A DNA stretch of 32,730 nucleotides from Parachlamydiales bacterium. GTDB taxonomy: Bacteria > Chlamydiota > Chlamydiia > Chlamydiales > JAEYWL01. The DNA lies in contig JAGVLX010000088.1 of assembly GCA_020054065.1 (NCBI GenBank), positions 1 through 32,730 of the forward strand. The letters run 5' to 3'. Below, piece by piece: positions 17,992 through 26,100 of the stretch. The notes beneath the pieces are model-generated. The model worked only from the letters and a program-made list of their open reading frames with translations, was not told where the DNA came from and ran no database searches. The position numbers and the translations under genes were made by a program. Position 1 is the stretch's first letter. Each line of letters starts with the position of its first letter.

Positions 17992-18597
17992 TTACTCAAG
18001 CAGTTGTCTAAAAAATTGGGTAATCGACTCTCTGATTTGGGGAGAAAGCTGCAGCTCTTTTAACTCGCTCCACACGCGGCTCGTCGCGAGCCGGATAGTA
18101 AGCTGCTGTTCCTCAGCGGTGATCCCGGGCCATAGGGGCTCGGGAATGTCAAAGTCCCACAACCCATCATGCCTGAGGATTTTTAGGCGAAAACTCATCG
18201 CCAGCACCCAAGGGTCGCGTGCCTGGGGGATTTTGTTTAAGGAATAAACAAGCAGGTTATAGAGGTCTGGAGCCGGCTTTCCCAGCCACTGGGAGGCCAA
18301 GATCGCTTGCACCATATCGCCGGCGGCTTGCAGATTATCGAGTCTTTCTCTGAGCGATAAATGGATGTTGAGAGGGGATCCTTCCAGGCAGGTGTGGATT
18401 TCCCGTACAGATTCCTTAAAAACAATTTCTGCTTCGGTCAGGGGAGTCAGCAGCGATTTCAATCCGCGTCGGTTTCCGGAACCCCCTTTTGCATAAAATT
18501 TCATCAGACCCGCGGGAGTGAACAACGTGAACAAGATATCGTACTCTTTTTGTGGAATCGTATTGAGGACGACGCCGGGAATGCGATGAATGGTCAT
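17992..18597 (-). CDS. recO: DNA repair protein RecO
   Basis: Recombination mediator that helps load RecA on SSB-coated single strands with RecR. The N-terminal OB-fold opens with the typical GVVLNTIPQKEYDILFTLFTP pattern and the KGGSGNRRGLKSLLTPLTEAEI stretch, followed by a helical domain. At 201 residues it is shorter than E. coli RecO (about 240), and only one Cys is present, so there is no zinc finger. That fits the short divergent RecO of chlamydiae. The start ATG at 18595-18597 is the obvious one. The divergent neighbour is tRNA-Arg. Confidence 0.82.
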   Translation of the reverse strand: MTIHRIPGVVLNTIPQKEYDILFTLFTPAGLMKFYAKGGSGNRRGLKSLLTPLTEAEIVFKESVREIHTCLEGSPLNIHLSLRERLDNLQAAGDMVQAILASQWLGKPAPDLYNLLVYSLNKIPQARDPWVLAMSFRLKILRHDGLWDFDIPEPLWPGITAEEQQLTIRLATSRVWSELKELQLSPQIRESITQFFRQLLE

Positions 18598-18647
18598 AAA
18601 TCTCTAGTAGAAAATGGGTTTGCTTAGTTAACATCTTAACACATTGT

Positions 18648-18720
18648 GCACCGATAGCTCAATGGATAGAGTACCCGGCTTCGAACCGGGTGGTTGGAGG
18701 TTCGAGCCCTCTTCGGTGCA
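18648..18720 (+). tRNA. tRNA-Arg (TCG)
   Basis: 73-nt cloverleaf. The acceptor GCACCGA pairs with TCGGTGC, discriminator A. The anticodon stem CCCGG/CCGGG encloses CTTCGAA, so the anticodon is TCG. The T-loop is TTCGAGC. CCA is not encoded. It lies 57 bp before the hibernation factor gene and may share its transcript. Confidence 0.95.
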
Positions 18721-18777
18721 ATATTTCTTCAAATCGTTTATAGTGAATTAAGAACAAACAGTAAACTGAGGTACGGT

Positions 18778-19416
18778 ATGAGTCGCAAAAGCAAAGCCCT
18801 GGAATTCATCGATCAAGGATACAACATTACAGTTACTGGACGTCATGTGCTGGTGACCGAACCCATGAAACAATACGCCATGGAAAAGATCGCGAAGATC
18901 GAACGGTTCTCGACGCGGATTATCGATGTCACAGTCACCATGGATGTGCAAAAATTGGAACATCGTGTGGATATTGTCCTGAAAGTGGATAACATCAAAA
19001 TTAAAAGCCACGCCTCGAGCACCGACATGTATGCGTCCATCGACCTTGCGGTCGATCGAATTGTCGAACAGCTGCGTAAATACAAAGGCAAGATCCAAAA
19101 TCATCAAGCTAAAAATGTCAACGCGATCGACATGCGCGTCAATGTGCTGAGCCGTCCGATGGATGCCGATTTGATCGAAGTAAATGATGAGATCGAGGAT
19201 GAGAACAGCCGTCAACTGACAGATACGTTTGTTCCTCATAAAGTGATCAGCCAAGAGACCCGCCCATTAAAGACATTGAATATCGATGAAGCGGTCATGA
19301 AGATGGAGCTATCAGGCGATGAATTCTTGATTTTCCGCGGTGAAGAAGATCGCAAGCTGAAAGTGATTTACCGCCGTAAAGATGGCAACTACGCTGTCAT
19401 CGAAGTTGAATCGTAA
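18778..19416 (+). CDS. hpf: Ribosome hibernation promoting factor, long form
   Basis: Binds the 30S subunit and, in the long form, joins 70S ribosomes into inactive 100S dimers. This suits the dormant elementary body stage of chlamydiae. The N-terminal domain (about 14-115) has the RaiA/HPF fold with ITVTGRHVLVTEPMKQYA and a basic helix before KYKGKIQNH. After an acidic linker, the C-terminal dimerisation domain (about 155-212) includes PLKTLNIDEAVMKMEL, FLIFRGEE and VIYRRKDGNYAVIEV. The ATG at 18778 has GAGG 6 nt upstream. An open frame continues back into tRNA-Arg but cannot be coding there. Product 212 aa. Confidence 0.93.
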   Translation: MSRKSKALEFIDQGYNITVTGRHVLVTEPMKQYAMEKIAKIERFSTRIIDVTVTMDVQKLEHRVDIVLKVDNIKIKSHASSTDMYASIDLAVDRIVEQLRKYKGKIQNHQAKNVNAIDMRVNVLSRPMDADLIEVNDEIEDENSRQLTDTFVPHKVISQETRPLKTLNIDEAVMKMELSGDEFLIFRGEEDRKLKVIYRRKDGNYAVIEVES

Positions 19417-19500
19417 ATGGACTAAATGGACGGTATGGACGAGATGGACAAAAGTTAACCATTCGTCCATATCGTCCATTTTCATCCATATAGTCCATAT
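19417..19500. repeat. Nonamer-periodic inverted repeat, locus 6 (after hpf)
   Basis: The left arm has four units in exact 9-nt phase starting at the base after the hpf stop: ATGGACTAA, ATGGACGGT, ATGGACGAG, ATGGACAAA. The right arm (19464-19500) has CGTCCATAT, CGTCCATTT, an extra T, then CATCCATAT and AGTCCATAT. The arms pair imperfectly over about 34-37 bp around a centre containing GTTAAC. The repeat runs to the base before the next start codon. The unit type is shared with locus 2. Confidence 0.85.
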
Positions 19501-19953
19501 ATGCCTTTATACTGCTGCATCCGCAAACACTATGTCGCTGCAACACCGGAAGAACAGGTGCGTCAGTCGTTGCTGTCTTACATGATCCAGCAACTCCAAT
19601 TTCCGCCTCAATTGCTAGCTGTTGAAAAAGCGCTGGATCAAATGCCGCATCTGGCGGTCAAGCCGAACCTTCCCACACGCCGTGCCGACATCTTGTGTTT
19701 CGGTCAAGGAATCCATCCGCTCAACCCGATCCATCCGCTCCTATTAATTGAATGCAAAGCAGTTCCCTTGAGTGATGAAGTGGTTCGCCAAACCACTGGG
19801 TATAATCACTACCTTCAAGCGTACTTCGTCTGTATGGCCAACCAAAAACACATCCGGACTGGCTGGTTCGATCCCGTCCAAAAAACCTATCGCTTTATTG
19901 AACATTTGCCCCCGTACCCTGAGCTATTAAGGGTTGTTCCTCGGACAGTTTGA
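19501..19953 (+). CDS. HsdR N-terminal-like nuclease-fold protein (stand-alone)
   Basis: 150 residues resembling the type I restriction enzyme R-subunit N-terminal domain found alone in many genomes. A PD-(D/E)xK-like site is visible: RADIL (Asp63) and LLIECKA (Glu84, Lys86), followed by Gln97 in a QTTGYN stretch. The conserved opening TPEEQVRQSLLSYM is also typical. There is no adjacent methylase, specificity or helicase subunit, so this is not a restriction system; the role is unknown. The ATG abuts the right arm of the periodic repeat and has no Shine-Dalgarno sequence, so it is probably translated weakly or coupled. No other ATG lies near the start. Confidence 0.75.
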   Translation: MPLYCCIRKHYVAATPEEQVRQSLLSYMIQQLQFPPQLLAVEKALDQMPHLAVKPNLPTRRADILCFGQGIHPLNPIHPLLLIECKAVPLSDEVVRQTTGYNHYLQAYFVCMANQKHIRTGWFDPVQKTYRFIEHLPPYPELLRVVPRTV

Positions 19954-19985
19954 TAGTTAAATCCAAAGCTGTTACGTTGAACTTT

Positions 19986-22553
19986 ATGAGTGCGTCGATT
20001 TTTGAAAAAAATTTCGAATTAGTGAACCGCGTCAGGCCGGACGTCGCGTTGCGACTGGCGGAATGGGAGCCGCAAGAACCGCATATTCCTTACGATCCTC
20101 CGGAAGCGATCAAACAGCTGGCCCAGCGCCTAATGAATAATAGCTGGACGCGGATTCAAGTCATCTATGGCGTCGGCAACGGACAGATCTTTGAAGAATT
20201 GAAACCCTGGCTTGAACGTAACCCGGCAAACAAACTGTTTATCATCGAAGATGATTTTGCCGCCTTCCGCAATCTCCTTGAGACGGAATTAGGAACGGAA
20301 CTCCTCACTCATCCGCAGACTGTTTTCGAATATTTACGCCATCCGTCCGATGCGATCATCCTGCAGGTATTGATCGGATTTGTCGATTTCATTGTTGGGT
20401 CCTTTAACGTCTACTATGCAGCCATCCCTGCCTATGAACAGCGGAAGGAACGGCATGTCATGGTCAGAAGCCAGGTGTATTATCAGGTCAATAAGATCGA
20501 GGCCAGCCTTGAGGAACTGACGCTCGATTGCGAAATCGAAGCGAACCTATTTTCCAACCTCTACTCCCTGGTCAATGCCAAGGATTTTAAACCCCTGATG
20601 GGAAAATTCAAAAATGTGCCGGCAATCATTTGTGGGGGCGGCGCTTCGCTAGAGGACTACCGCGACCAAATTCAAGGGTTGTCCGACCGCGCGCTGATCT
20701 TCGCCGGCGGCGCGGCCATCAATAGCTTGAGTGCCGCCCATGCGATTCCCCATTTTTGCTGTGGAGTGGATCCGACTTTAAGCCACTACTCCCGTTTTCT
20801 ACTTCAGAAAGTCTATGAGGTGCCCTATCTATACATCTCGCGGATGCAGCGCGATGCCGTCAAAATGATGCAAGGGATCCCGGTCGCTTTGACGGAAGGA
20901 AAAATTCATCCGACCCATAAGTGGTTCGACGACGAGTTAGGAATTGACCGTGTGGATGTAGCCGGAGGAGTGAGCGTCTCGACTTTTGCCATCCGCTGCG
21001 CCCATTTATTAGGCTGCAATCCGATTATTTTGCTCGGCATTGACCTGGGCAGTGCCCGTAAAAAGCGGTATGCGGAAGGAGTCGGCGATCATCCTGTCAT
21101 CATCGAGCTGCCCAATTCAAAGCAGCCTAAGCCTATTGTCTATCCTGCGTTAGATGTGGCTGGAAATCCCATTGAGTCCACTTACCAGTTTATTCTAGAG
21201 TCGCAATGGATCAGTTCCTACGCAACTGCCAATCCGGATACACTCTTTGTGAATAGTTCGGAACACGGCAAGCAGATCGATGGATTGATGAACCGTTCCT
21301 TTCCCAAAGTTGTCGAAGGGATTTTGACCGAGTCTTACGATTTGCGCGGCAGAGTACACGCTGAAGTGACGTCGTCAAATGATTTGGTGAAAAATCCTGA
21401 AGAGGTCACACGTGTGCTGCGTGAATGGAAATGCAGCTTGGAAGCGTGCATCGCGGGCTGTGAAAAAGTGATCGAAACATTTGAAGAGAAAGAGGTGGGA
21501 GGGACCGGATGGGAATACCTTCTCTCCGCGATTGATGTGGCCAGCATGGAGCTCAGCCAGCAAGTCGCATTTGTCCATCAGCTCAAAAGAATGGATTCAG
21601 TCTTGATTCATGTTTTATCGGAGTGGGAGCGGTTATGGCCTCTAAAAAATCCAAACGGCACGGCGGAGGAATTTGAAAAAATCCGCATCCACCACCTCTA
21701 CCACCGATTTTTATTCCTGCGCAATAAAGCTTACTTACTCAGTTTGACCGTTGATAAAGTGATCAATGACCCGCCTGTGACCTACACACACCCGATCAGC
21801 CGCGCCGCGCCGGAAGATCTGGCCGTGGAAGAGCAAAGCCCAGACGGAATCCGGGAAGGGGAGGTCACTTTTTCGAACAGCACTGGCCAACGGCTATCCC
21901 AGACCCTATTTAAAAACAGCAAACGGGAAGGGGAGGCGCTGCGGTTTTATGAATCGGGTTCGCTCTATAGTCAAAATGTGTATGCGAATAATCAGTTTGA
22001 AGGCTTGCAAACCTACTACTATCCAGATTCCACCTTGCGTACGGAAATGGAATATAAGGATGGGATCTTAGACGGCAAAGTCAACTTCTACTATCCGTCA
22101 GGCAAAAAAAAACGGGAACAAACCTTTAAAGCTGGCAAGCGTCATGGTTGGGACCGCATCTGGAATGCGCAAGGTCAACTTTTGATCGAAGTTAACTATG
22201 ACGAGGACCGGCCGCTCGGGACGGCAAGGAGCTGGCATCCTAACGGACAGCTGCAGCTTGAAATTCATTTTGATGCTGAGCATCAGGTGCTGTCGGTACG
22301 CCACTGGAATCACGATGGAGTGATGATTGAAATGCGGGGGATGGAGAAAGAGAGCGCCCATACCGTCAAGCAGATCAGAACCATGCAGGAAGGGGTCAGG
22401 CAGTTGGAGGCGGAGTTAAAGCAAAAGGGCGATCTGATTAAAGAGTATGCTGCCAAAGAAAAAACCTTTGATCCTAAGGCGTCGATGGAAGAGCTAGAGA
22501 AGGCCCGCCAGTCCCTAGAGAAATTAAAGAAATTTCTGGAGTCAGGGGAATAA
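19986..22553 (+). CDS. MptE-like/DUF115 protein fused to MORN_2 repeats
   Basis: The domain around residues 210-400 matches the DUF115/6-hydroxymethylpterin pyrophosphokinase MptE-like family. This family also includes motility accessory factors that transfer nonulosonic acids to flagellin. Visible are PAIICGGGASLEDY, FAGGAAINSLSAA and HFCCGVDPTLSHY. After a helical region, residues about 623-767 form six repeats of about 24 residues of MORN_2/YwqK type (EG..xFYxxG.L, DGKVNFYYPSGKKK, HPNGQLQLEI). The protein ends in a coiled coil. Product 855 aa from the ATG at 19986; a TTG at 19950 overlaps the previous gene and is an alternative. No ribosome-binding site is clear. Likely role: nucleotide-sugar or surface glycan transfer, by family only. 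Confidence 0.75.
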   Translation: MSASIFEKNFELVNRVRPDVALRLAEWEPQEPHIPYDPPEAIKQLAQRLMNNSWTRIQVIYGVGNGQIFEELKPWLERNPANKLFIIEDDFAAFRNLLETELGTELLTHPQTVFEYLRHPSDAIILQVLIGFVDFIVGSFNVYYAAIPAYEQRKERHVMVRSQVYYQVNKIEASLEELTLDCEIEANLFSNLYSLVNAKDFKPLMGKFKNVPAIICGGGASLEDYRDQIQGLSDRALIFAGGAAINSLSAAHAIPHFCCGVDPTLSHYSRFLLQKVYEVPYLYISRMQRDAVKMMQGIPVALTEGKIHPTHKWFDDELGIDRVDVAGGVSVSTFAIRCAHLLGCNPIILLGIDLGSARKKRYAEGVGDHPVIIELPNSKQPKPIVYPALDVAGNPIESTYQFILESQWISSYATANPDTLFVNSSEHGKQIDGLMNRSFPKVVEGILTESYDLRGRVHAEVTSSNDLVKNPEEVTRVLREWKCSLEACIAGCEKVIETFEEKEVGGTGWEYLLSAIDVASMELSQQVAFVHQLKRMDSVLIHVLSEWERLWPLKNPNGTAEEFEKIRIHHLYHRFLFLRNKAYLLSLTVDKVINDPPVTYTHPISRAAPEDLAVEEQSPDGIREGEVTFSNSTGQRLSQTLFKNSKREGEALRFYESGSLYSQNVYANNQFEGLQTYYYPDSTLRTEMEYKDGILDGKVNFYYPSGKKKREQTFKAGKRHGWDRIWNAQGQLLIEVNYDEDRPLGTARSWHPNGQLQLEIHFDAEHQVLSVRHWNHDGVMIEMRGMEKESAHTVKQIRTMQEGVRQLEAELKQKGDLIKEYAAKEKTFDPKASMEELEKARQSLEKLKKFLESGE

Positions 22554-22591
22554 ATCGGTTAAAATGAAACTGAGGAAATAAGGTTTGCCAC

Positions 22592-23038
22592 ATGGCTGAA
22601 AGAAACCCCATCGATGACGCGATTAATAAGATTGCCGAAATGCTCCAGTTCGTCTATGACCAAAAAGACGGGAAAATGAGCGATCTGCCGGAGGGCATTT
22701 GGGAAAATCTTGAAAATGTGCGCAAAAAAATCGACAAATTCAAAGAGCTTAACGAAGCCATGTACCGGGAAGCCGGACTTAAACAAGAAGATCTTTCGCG
22801 TCAAATCAGAGCCACTTCAACTAATTTGCCTCCTAAAGACCGCAAAATCTTTGATAAAGCGACAATGCTTAAAAATGAGCTAACAATCATCTATGAACAA
22901 ATTAAAGCGGTTAAGGAGCGCGGGACGCCGAGTTCGTCTCCGCTAGCGGGCGATAAAAAACACCCCCAAGTCCCTAAACGGGGCGGTCCTAAAAAACAAC
23001 ATCTCAAAGGGATTCGCAAAGGGTGGACAAAGCTGTAA
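22592..23038 (+). CDS. Small helical protein with basic tail, unknown function
   Basis: 148 residues, unrecognised. The first 110 residues are strongly helical and charged (IDDAINKIAEMLQFVYD, NVRKKIDKFKELNEAMY). The last 35 are basic and rich in Pro, Gly and Lys, which suits nucleic-acid or membrane-surface binding. The start ATG has AAGG about 8 nt upstream. It sits 38 bp after one DUF115 gene and overlaps the next by 16 bp, so it is probably made with both. It could be a partner or chaperone of the DUF115 pair; that is inference from position. Confidence 0.65.
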   Translation: MAERNPIDDAINKIAEMLQFVYDQKDGKMSDLPEGIWENLENVRKKIDKFKELNEAMYREAGLKQEDLSRQIRATSTNLPPKDRKIFDKATMLKNELTIIYEQIKAVKERGTPSSSPLAGDKKHPQVPKRGGPKKQHLKGIRKGWTKL

Positions 23039-24780
23039 AACCTTTTCTCAATCCCCAATTTGGCTCAGTCATCCAATCATTTTCCGCCCAAAATCCGATG
23101 GCCGCGGTTTTTTTGGACGATTCCCAATATCTTGAGGAACATTATTCCAAAACTTCTTCCGGACAATTGAATGTCAGTGTGGATATAGGGGATCGCCGCA
23201 TCCCCCTTTTTGGAGATCATCCAGATCGGGAGACTGCCCAATGGTGGAAGGGGATTCACGGGCTCGAACAGATTCAGGCACTTTACATCATTGGGGTGGG
23301 CTTGGGAGAAGCGTATCCTTATGTAAAAACCTGGCTGAGAGAGAACCCCAAACGATCGGTCATCTTTCTTGAAAACGATCTTGAACTGCTGCAGTACTTC
23401 TTACAAACGAAGGCGGCGGCTGAAATCCTTAGCGACCCGCAAGTCCAGGTCGCCTATTTCCATCACTTGGAAGATCCTGTATTTAATGATCTCACGTGGC
23501 GCTATTTTCAGGTCAATATTGCAGTCGTGGCATGCCCTTTTTACGCTGAGCATAAATCGGAGTGGGCCGAGACGGTGCGCCATAAAATTTACCATGACGC
23601 CGCGCATAAGAATGATACCATCCACGAATACTTAGATGGAGGAATGGCTTTCTATTCCAATTTTTATCGCAATGCGCTCGAGCTGCCCCATTCGTCTCAC
23701 GGCAATGCGCTGTTCGGTAAATTTCCGGGCGTGCCGGTCATTATTTGCGGCGCTGGTCCTTCGCTGAAGAAAAATTTTCGGGTGCTAAAGAGCTTACGCG
23801 ATAAAGCGGTGCTTATTGCCGGCGGTTCGGCGTTAAACTCATTAACTGCGCAAGGGCTTATTCCGCATTTCAGCATCGGGGTCGATCCCAATCCCGAGCA
23901 ATTAAAACGTTTAGCCGAGACAGCAAAATTCAAAGTGCCTTTTTTCTATCGCAATCGAATGTACTATAAGGCGTTTCAAGCTATCCAAGGACCGCGCCTC
24001 TATTTAAATGGGGCAGGGGGTTATCCCACTCCGGAATGGTTAGAGGAGAAGCTTGGTATTGTCGGCGAAGCGTTAGAAGAAGGAATGAATGTGATCAACT
24101 TCGGAGTGGAGATCGCCAAAGCATTGGGAGGCGCTCCGATCGTGCTCGTCGGCTGCGATTTAGCGTTCACGGATGAAGAAGCGTATGCGCCAGGCGTCGT
24201 AGCCGCTTCCGTCAATCAGATTCCGGAGGCCCAAGATTTTGAATCGAATCCGATTCTCCGCCCAGACATCCACGGCAAGCCAGTTAAAACATTATGGAAA
24301 TGGGTCTCAGAAGCACAGTGGTTAGGAGAGTATCATCACGATCATCCGGAGATCCGCATGGTCAATGCCACGGAAGGAGGAATCGGCTTTCCCGGAGTGC
24401 CAAATGCGGCATTAGCGGAAGTCTCGCAAGGATGGAAAGAGCTCCCAGGCGGCATTCAAGAACGCATCGACAAAGCCATTCAGCAATCGCATTTTAAAAA
24501 TCTGACCGAACAACAAGTTGAAAATCAATTGAAAGAGTTGCAGAGGAGTCTTGTTCGATGCGATCAATTGATCAGTCAACTCATGCATTCCGGCAGCGAG
24601 GTGTTGCTGGAACATGAATTGAGTGAAGAGGAAGGCTATGTGGCCGTTTTACAAGTGTTTGACATGGTGTTTTTCCATCTGACTAAGCACGTTAAAACGG
24701 AAATCGGACTACAGCGGTTCAGCTACCTAAAACGGTGTGTAGTAAACCACCTGAACCTACTTAATGAAGTTTTGAAATAA
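23023..24780 (+). CDS. MptE-like/DUF115 protein, second copy
   Basis: 585 residues of the same family as the gene at 19986, without MORN repeats. The core motif is at about 236-300: GVPVIICGAGPSLKKN, IAGGSALNSLTAQG and HFSIGVDPNPEQ. Later come GGAPIVLVGCDLAFTDEEAYAPG and, as in the first copy, an aligned WLGEYHHDHPEIRMVNATEGG region. The proposed start is a GTG that overlaps the small gene upstream by 16 bp; the first ATG is 24 codons inside. The family's Maf members act in glycan transfer on flagellin. No flagellar genes are seen here, so another acceptor is likely. A strong hairpin follows the stop. Confidence 0.77.
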   Translation: MDKAVKPFLNPQFGSVIQSFSAQNPMAAVFLDDSQYLEEHYSKTSSGQLNVSVDIGDRRIPLFGDHPDRETAQWWKGIHGLEQIQALYIIGVGLGEAYPYVKTWLRENPKRSVIFLENDLELLQYFLQTKAAAEILSDPQVQVAYFHHLEDPVFNDLTWRYFQVNIAVVACPFYAEHKSEWAETVRHKIYHDAAHKNDTIHEYLDGGMAFYSNFYRNALELPHSSHGNALFGKFPGVPVIICGAGPSLKKNFRVLKSLRDKAVLIAGGSALNSLTAQGLIPHFSIGVDPNPEQLKRLAETAKFKVPFFYRNRMYYKAFQAIQGPRLYLNGAGGYPTPEWLEEKLGIVGEALEEGMNVINFGVEIAKALGGAPIVLVGCDLAFTDEEAYAPGVVAASVNQIPEAQDFESNPILRPDIHGKPVKTLWKWVSEAQWLGEYHHDHPEIRMVNATEGGIGFPGVPNAALAEVSQGWKELPGGIQERIDKAIQQSHFKNLTEQQVENQLKELQRSLVRCDQLISQLMHSGSEVLLEHELSEEEGYVAVLQVFDMVFFHLTKHVKTEIGLQRFSYLKRCVVNHLNLLNEVLK

Positions 24781-24782
24781 TC

Positions 24783-24830
24783 CAACACAAAGCGTAACAG
24801 ACCCTTCGGGGTCTGTTACGCTTTGTGTTG
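24783..24830. terminator. Perfect 22-bp hairpin with UUCG tetraloop, bidirectional terminator
   Basis: 24783-24804 pairs with 24809-24830 without mismatch around TTCG closed by C-G, a very stable tetraloop. On the plus strand AATTTTCTTATTTTT follows, giving a U-rich tail. On the minus strand the tail is weaker (GATTATTTC). It lies between the convergent DUF115 and ctcC genes and probably stops both transcripts. Confidence 0.9.
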
Positions 24831-24837
24831 AATTTTC

Positions 24838-26100
24838 TTATTTTTCATTTTTGACGTACTCTTTGGATTTGTTTCTTAACTCTCTCAAACTGGGTGCGCT
24901 TTTTTTGCCTTTTGCGGGTGTTGGGTGCTCGTCTAGATAGAGGTGCTCGGCACTGACGGTCTTGCCATAATCCATGACGACCACACGTTCTAAGATATTG
25001 GCCAGTTCGCGGACATTGCCTGGCCAAGGATAATCTTGCAGTTTCTTCTTGGCATCTGCCGATAATGTTTTTTTCTCTTTATGGTTTTCCAAGCATAGCT
25101 TTTCCAGAAAGTACTCGCTCAAAGGAATCACATCACCGCGCCGTTCCCGCAAGGGAGGCAGGTAGATGGGCACCACATTCAAACGGTAATACAAATCCTC
25201 GCGTAACACCTTTTCGGCGATCATTTCCTTCACATCCCGGTTGGAGGTGGAAATCAACCGCACATCCACTTTGATCGGCTTGGTTCCTCCGATGCGCTCG
25301 AACTCCTGCTCCTGTGTGACCCGCAGCAGTTTGGCTTGCAGCGCTGCCGGAATTTCAGAGATTTCATCCAGCAGCAACGTTCCGGTGTCGGCCAATTCAA
25401 AACGGCCTAAGCGTTTGTTGAGGGCGCCTGTGAACGCTCCTTTCTCGTGCCCGAAAAACTCTGATTCAATCAATGTTTCAGGGATGGCTGCGCAGTTGAC
25501 TTTGATGAAGGGGCGGTTTGCGCGCAGAGAATTGTAATGGATCGCATGGGCGATCACCTCCTTGCCAGTTCCGGATTCACCATTAATGAAGACACTCGCG
25601 TTACTTTTGGCGATCCGGTGGACATCGGCGAGGACATTCTTCATGATCGGGCTTTCGGCAATCACCTTAGCGGCTGTTTTTCCACTGCCGCCGGAGACCT
25701 CTTGCCGCAGATATTGGTTTTCGACAACTAATGCCTGATGCTCGCGCGCTTTTTCCAGCAGCGCTTCGATGGTATCTGGAGTAAACGGCTTCAACAAATA
25801 GTTGAACGCTCCCAATTTCATGGCTTCAACGGCATTCTCGATGCTTCCAAAAGCGGTAATCACCACCACAATGGTGTCAGGGGAAGCCTCTTTCACTTTT
25901 CTTAAGACGTCGATTCCGGTCAATCCCGGCATTTTCATGTCGGTGATCACCAGGTCGAATGTCTGTTCTTTCAACAATTCTACCGCTTTCGTCCCATTTT
26001 CAGCCGTGACGACTTCCAAATTTTTGCGGGCGAGCGTCGCTTCAATGAAGTTGCGCATTAAAATTTCATCATCAACCACTAATACTTTTTCGATAGTCAT
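24838..26100 (-). CDS. ctcC: NtrC-family sigma-54 activator without a DNA-binding domain (CtcC/AtoC-type)
   Basis: Response regulator that opens sigma-54 promoters. The receiver domain occupies about 1-120, with phosphoacceptor Asp54 (VITDMKMPG) and the Lys of LLKPF. The AAA+ domain follows, with Walker A GESGTGKE (174-181), GAFTGA at 221-226 (the loop that contacts sigma-54), the Walker B region TLLLDEISEI, and YPWPGNVREL. After residue about 375 only a Lys-rich tail of some 45 residues remains. The Fis-type helix-turn-helix is missing, as known for chlamydial CtcC, which is thought to act from solution. It overlaps the kinase gene by 4 bp (ATGA), so the pair is translationally coupled. Confidence 0.93.
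   Translation of the reverse strand: MTIEKVLVVDDEILMRNFIEATLARKNLEVVTAENGTKAVELLKEQTFDLVITDMKMPGLTGIDVLRKVKEASPDTIVVVITAFGSIENAVEAMKLGAFNYLLKPFTPDTIEALLEKAREHQALVVENQYLRQEVSGGSGKTAAKVIAESPIMKNVLADVHRIAKSNASVFINGESGTGKEVIAHAIHYNSLRANRPFIKVNCAAIPETLIESEFFGHEKGAFTGALNKRLGRFELADTGTLLLDEISEIPAALQAKLLRVTQEQEFERIGGTKPIKVDVRLISTSNRDVKEMIAEKVLREDLYYRLNVVPIYLPPLRERRGDVIPLSEYFLEKLCLENHKEKKTLSADAKKKLQDYPWPGNVRELANILERVVVMDYGKTVSAEHLYLDEHPTPAKGKKSAPSLRELRNKSKEYVKNEK

Noticed and set aside
18694..18777. Upstream extension of the hibernation factor reading frame
   Set aside because: It runs through the 3' half of tRNA-Arg from a non-ATG start. The ATG at 18778 has a good ribosome-binding site and gives the family N-terminus.
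19501..19953. Remnant of a type I restriction-modification system
   Set aside because: No hsdM, hsdS or helicase portion is nearby, and the gene looks intact as a single-domain protein.
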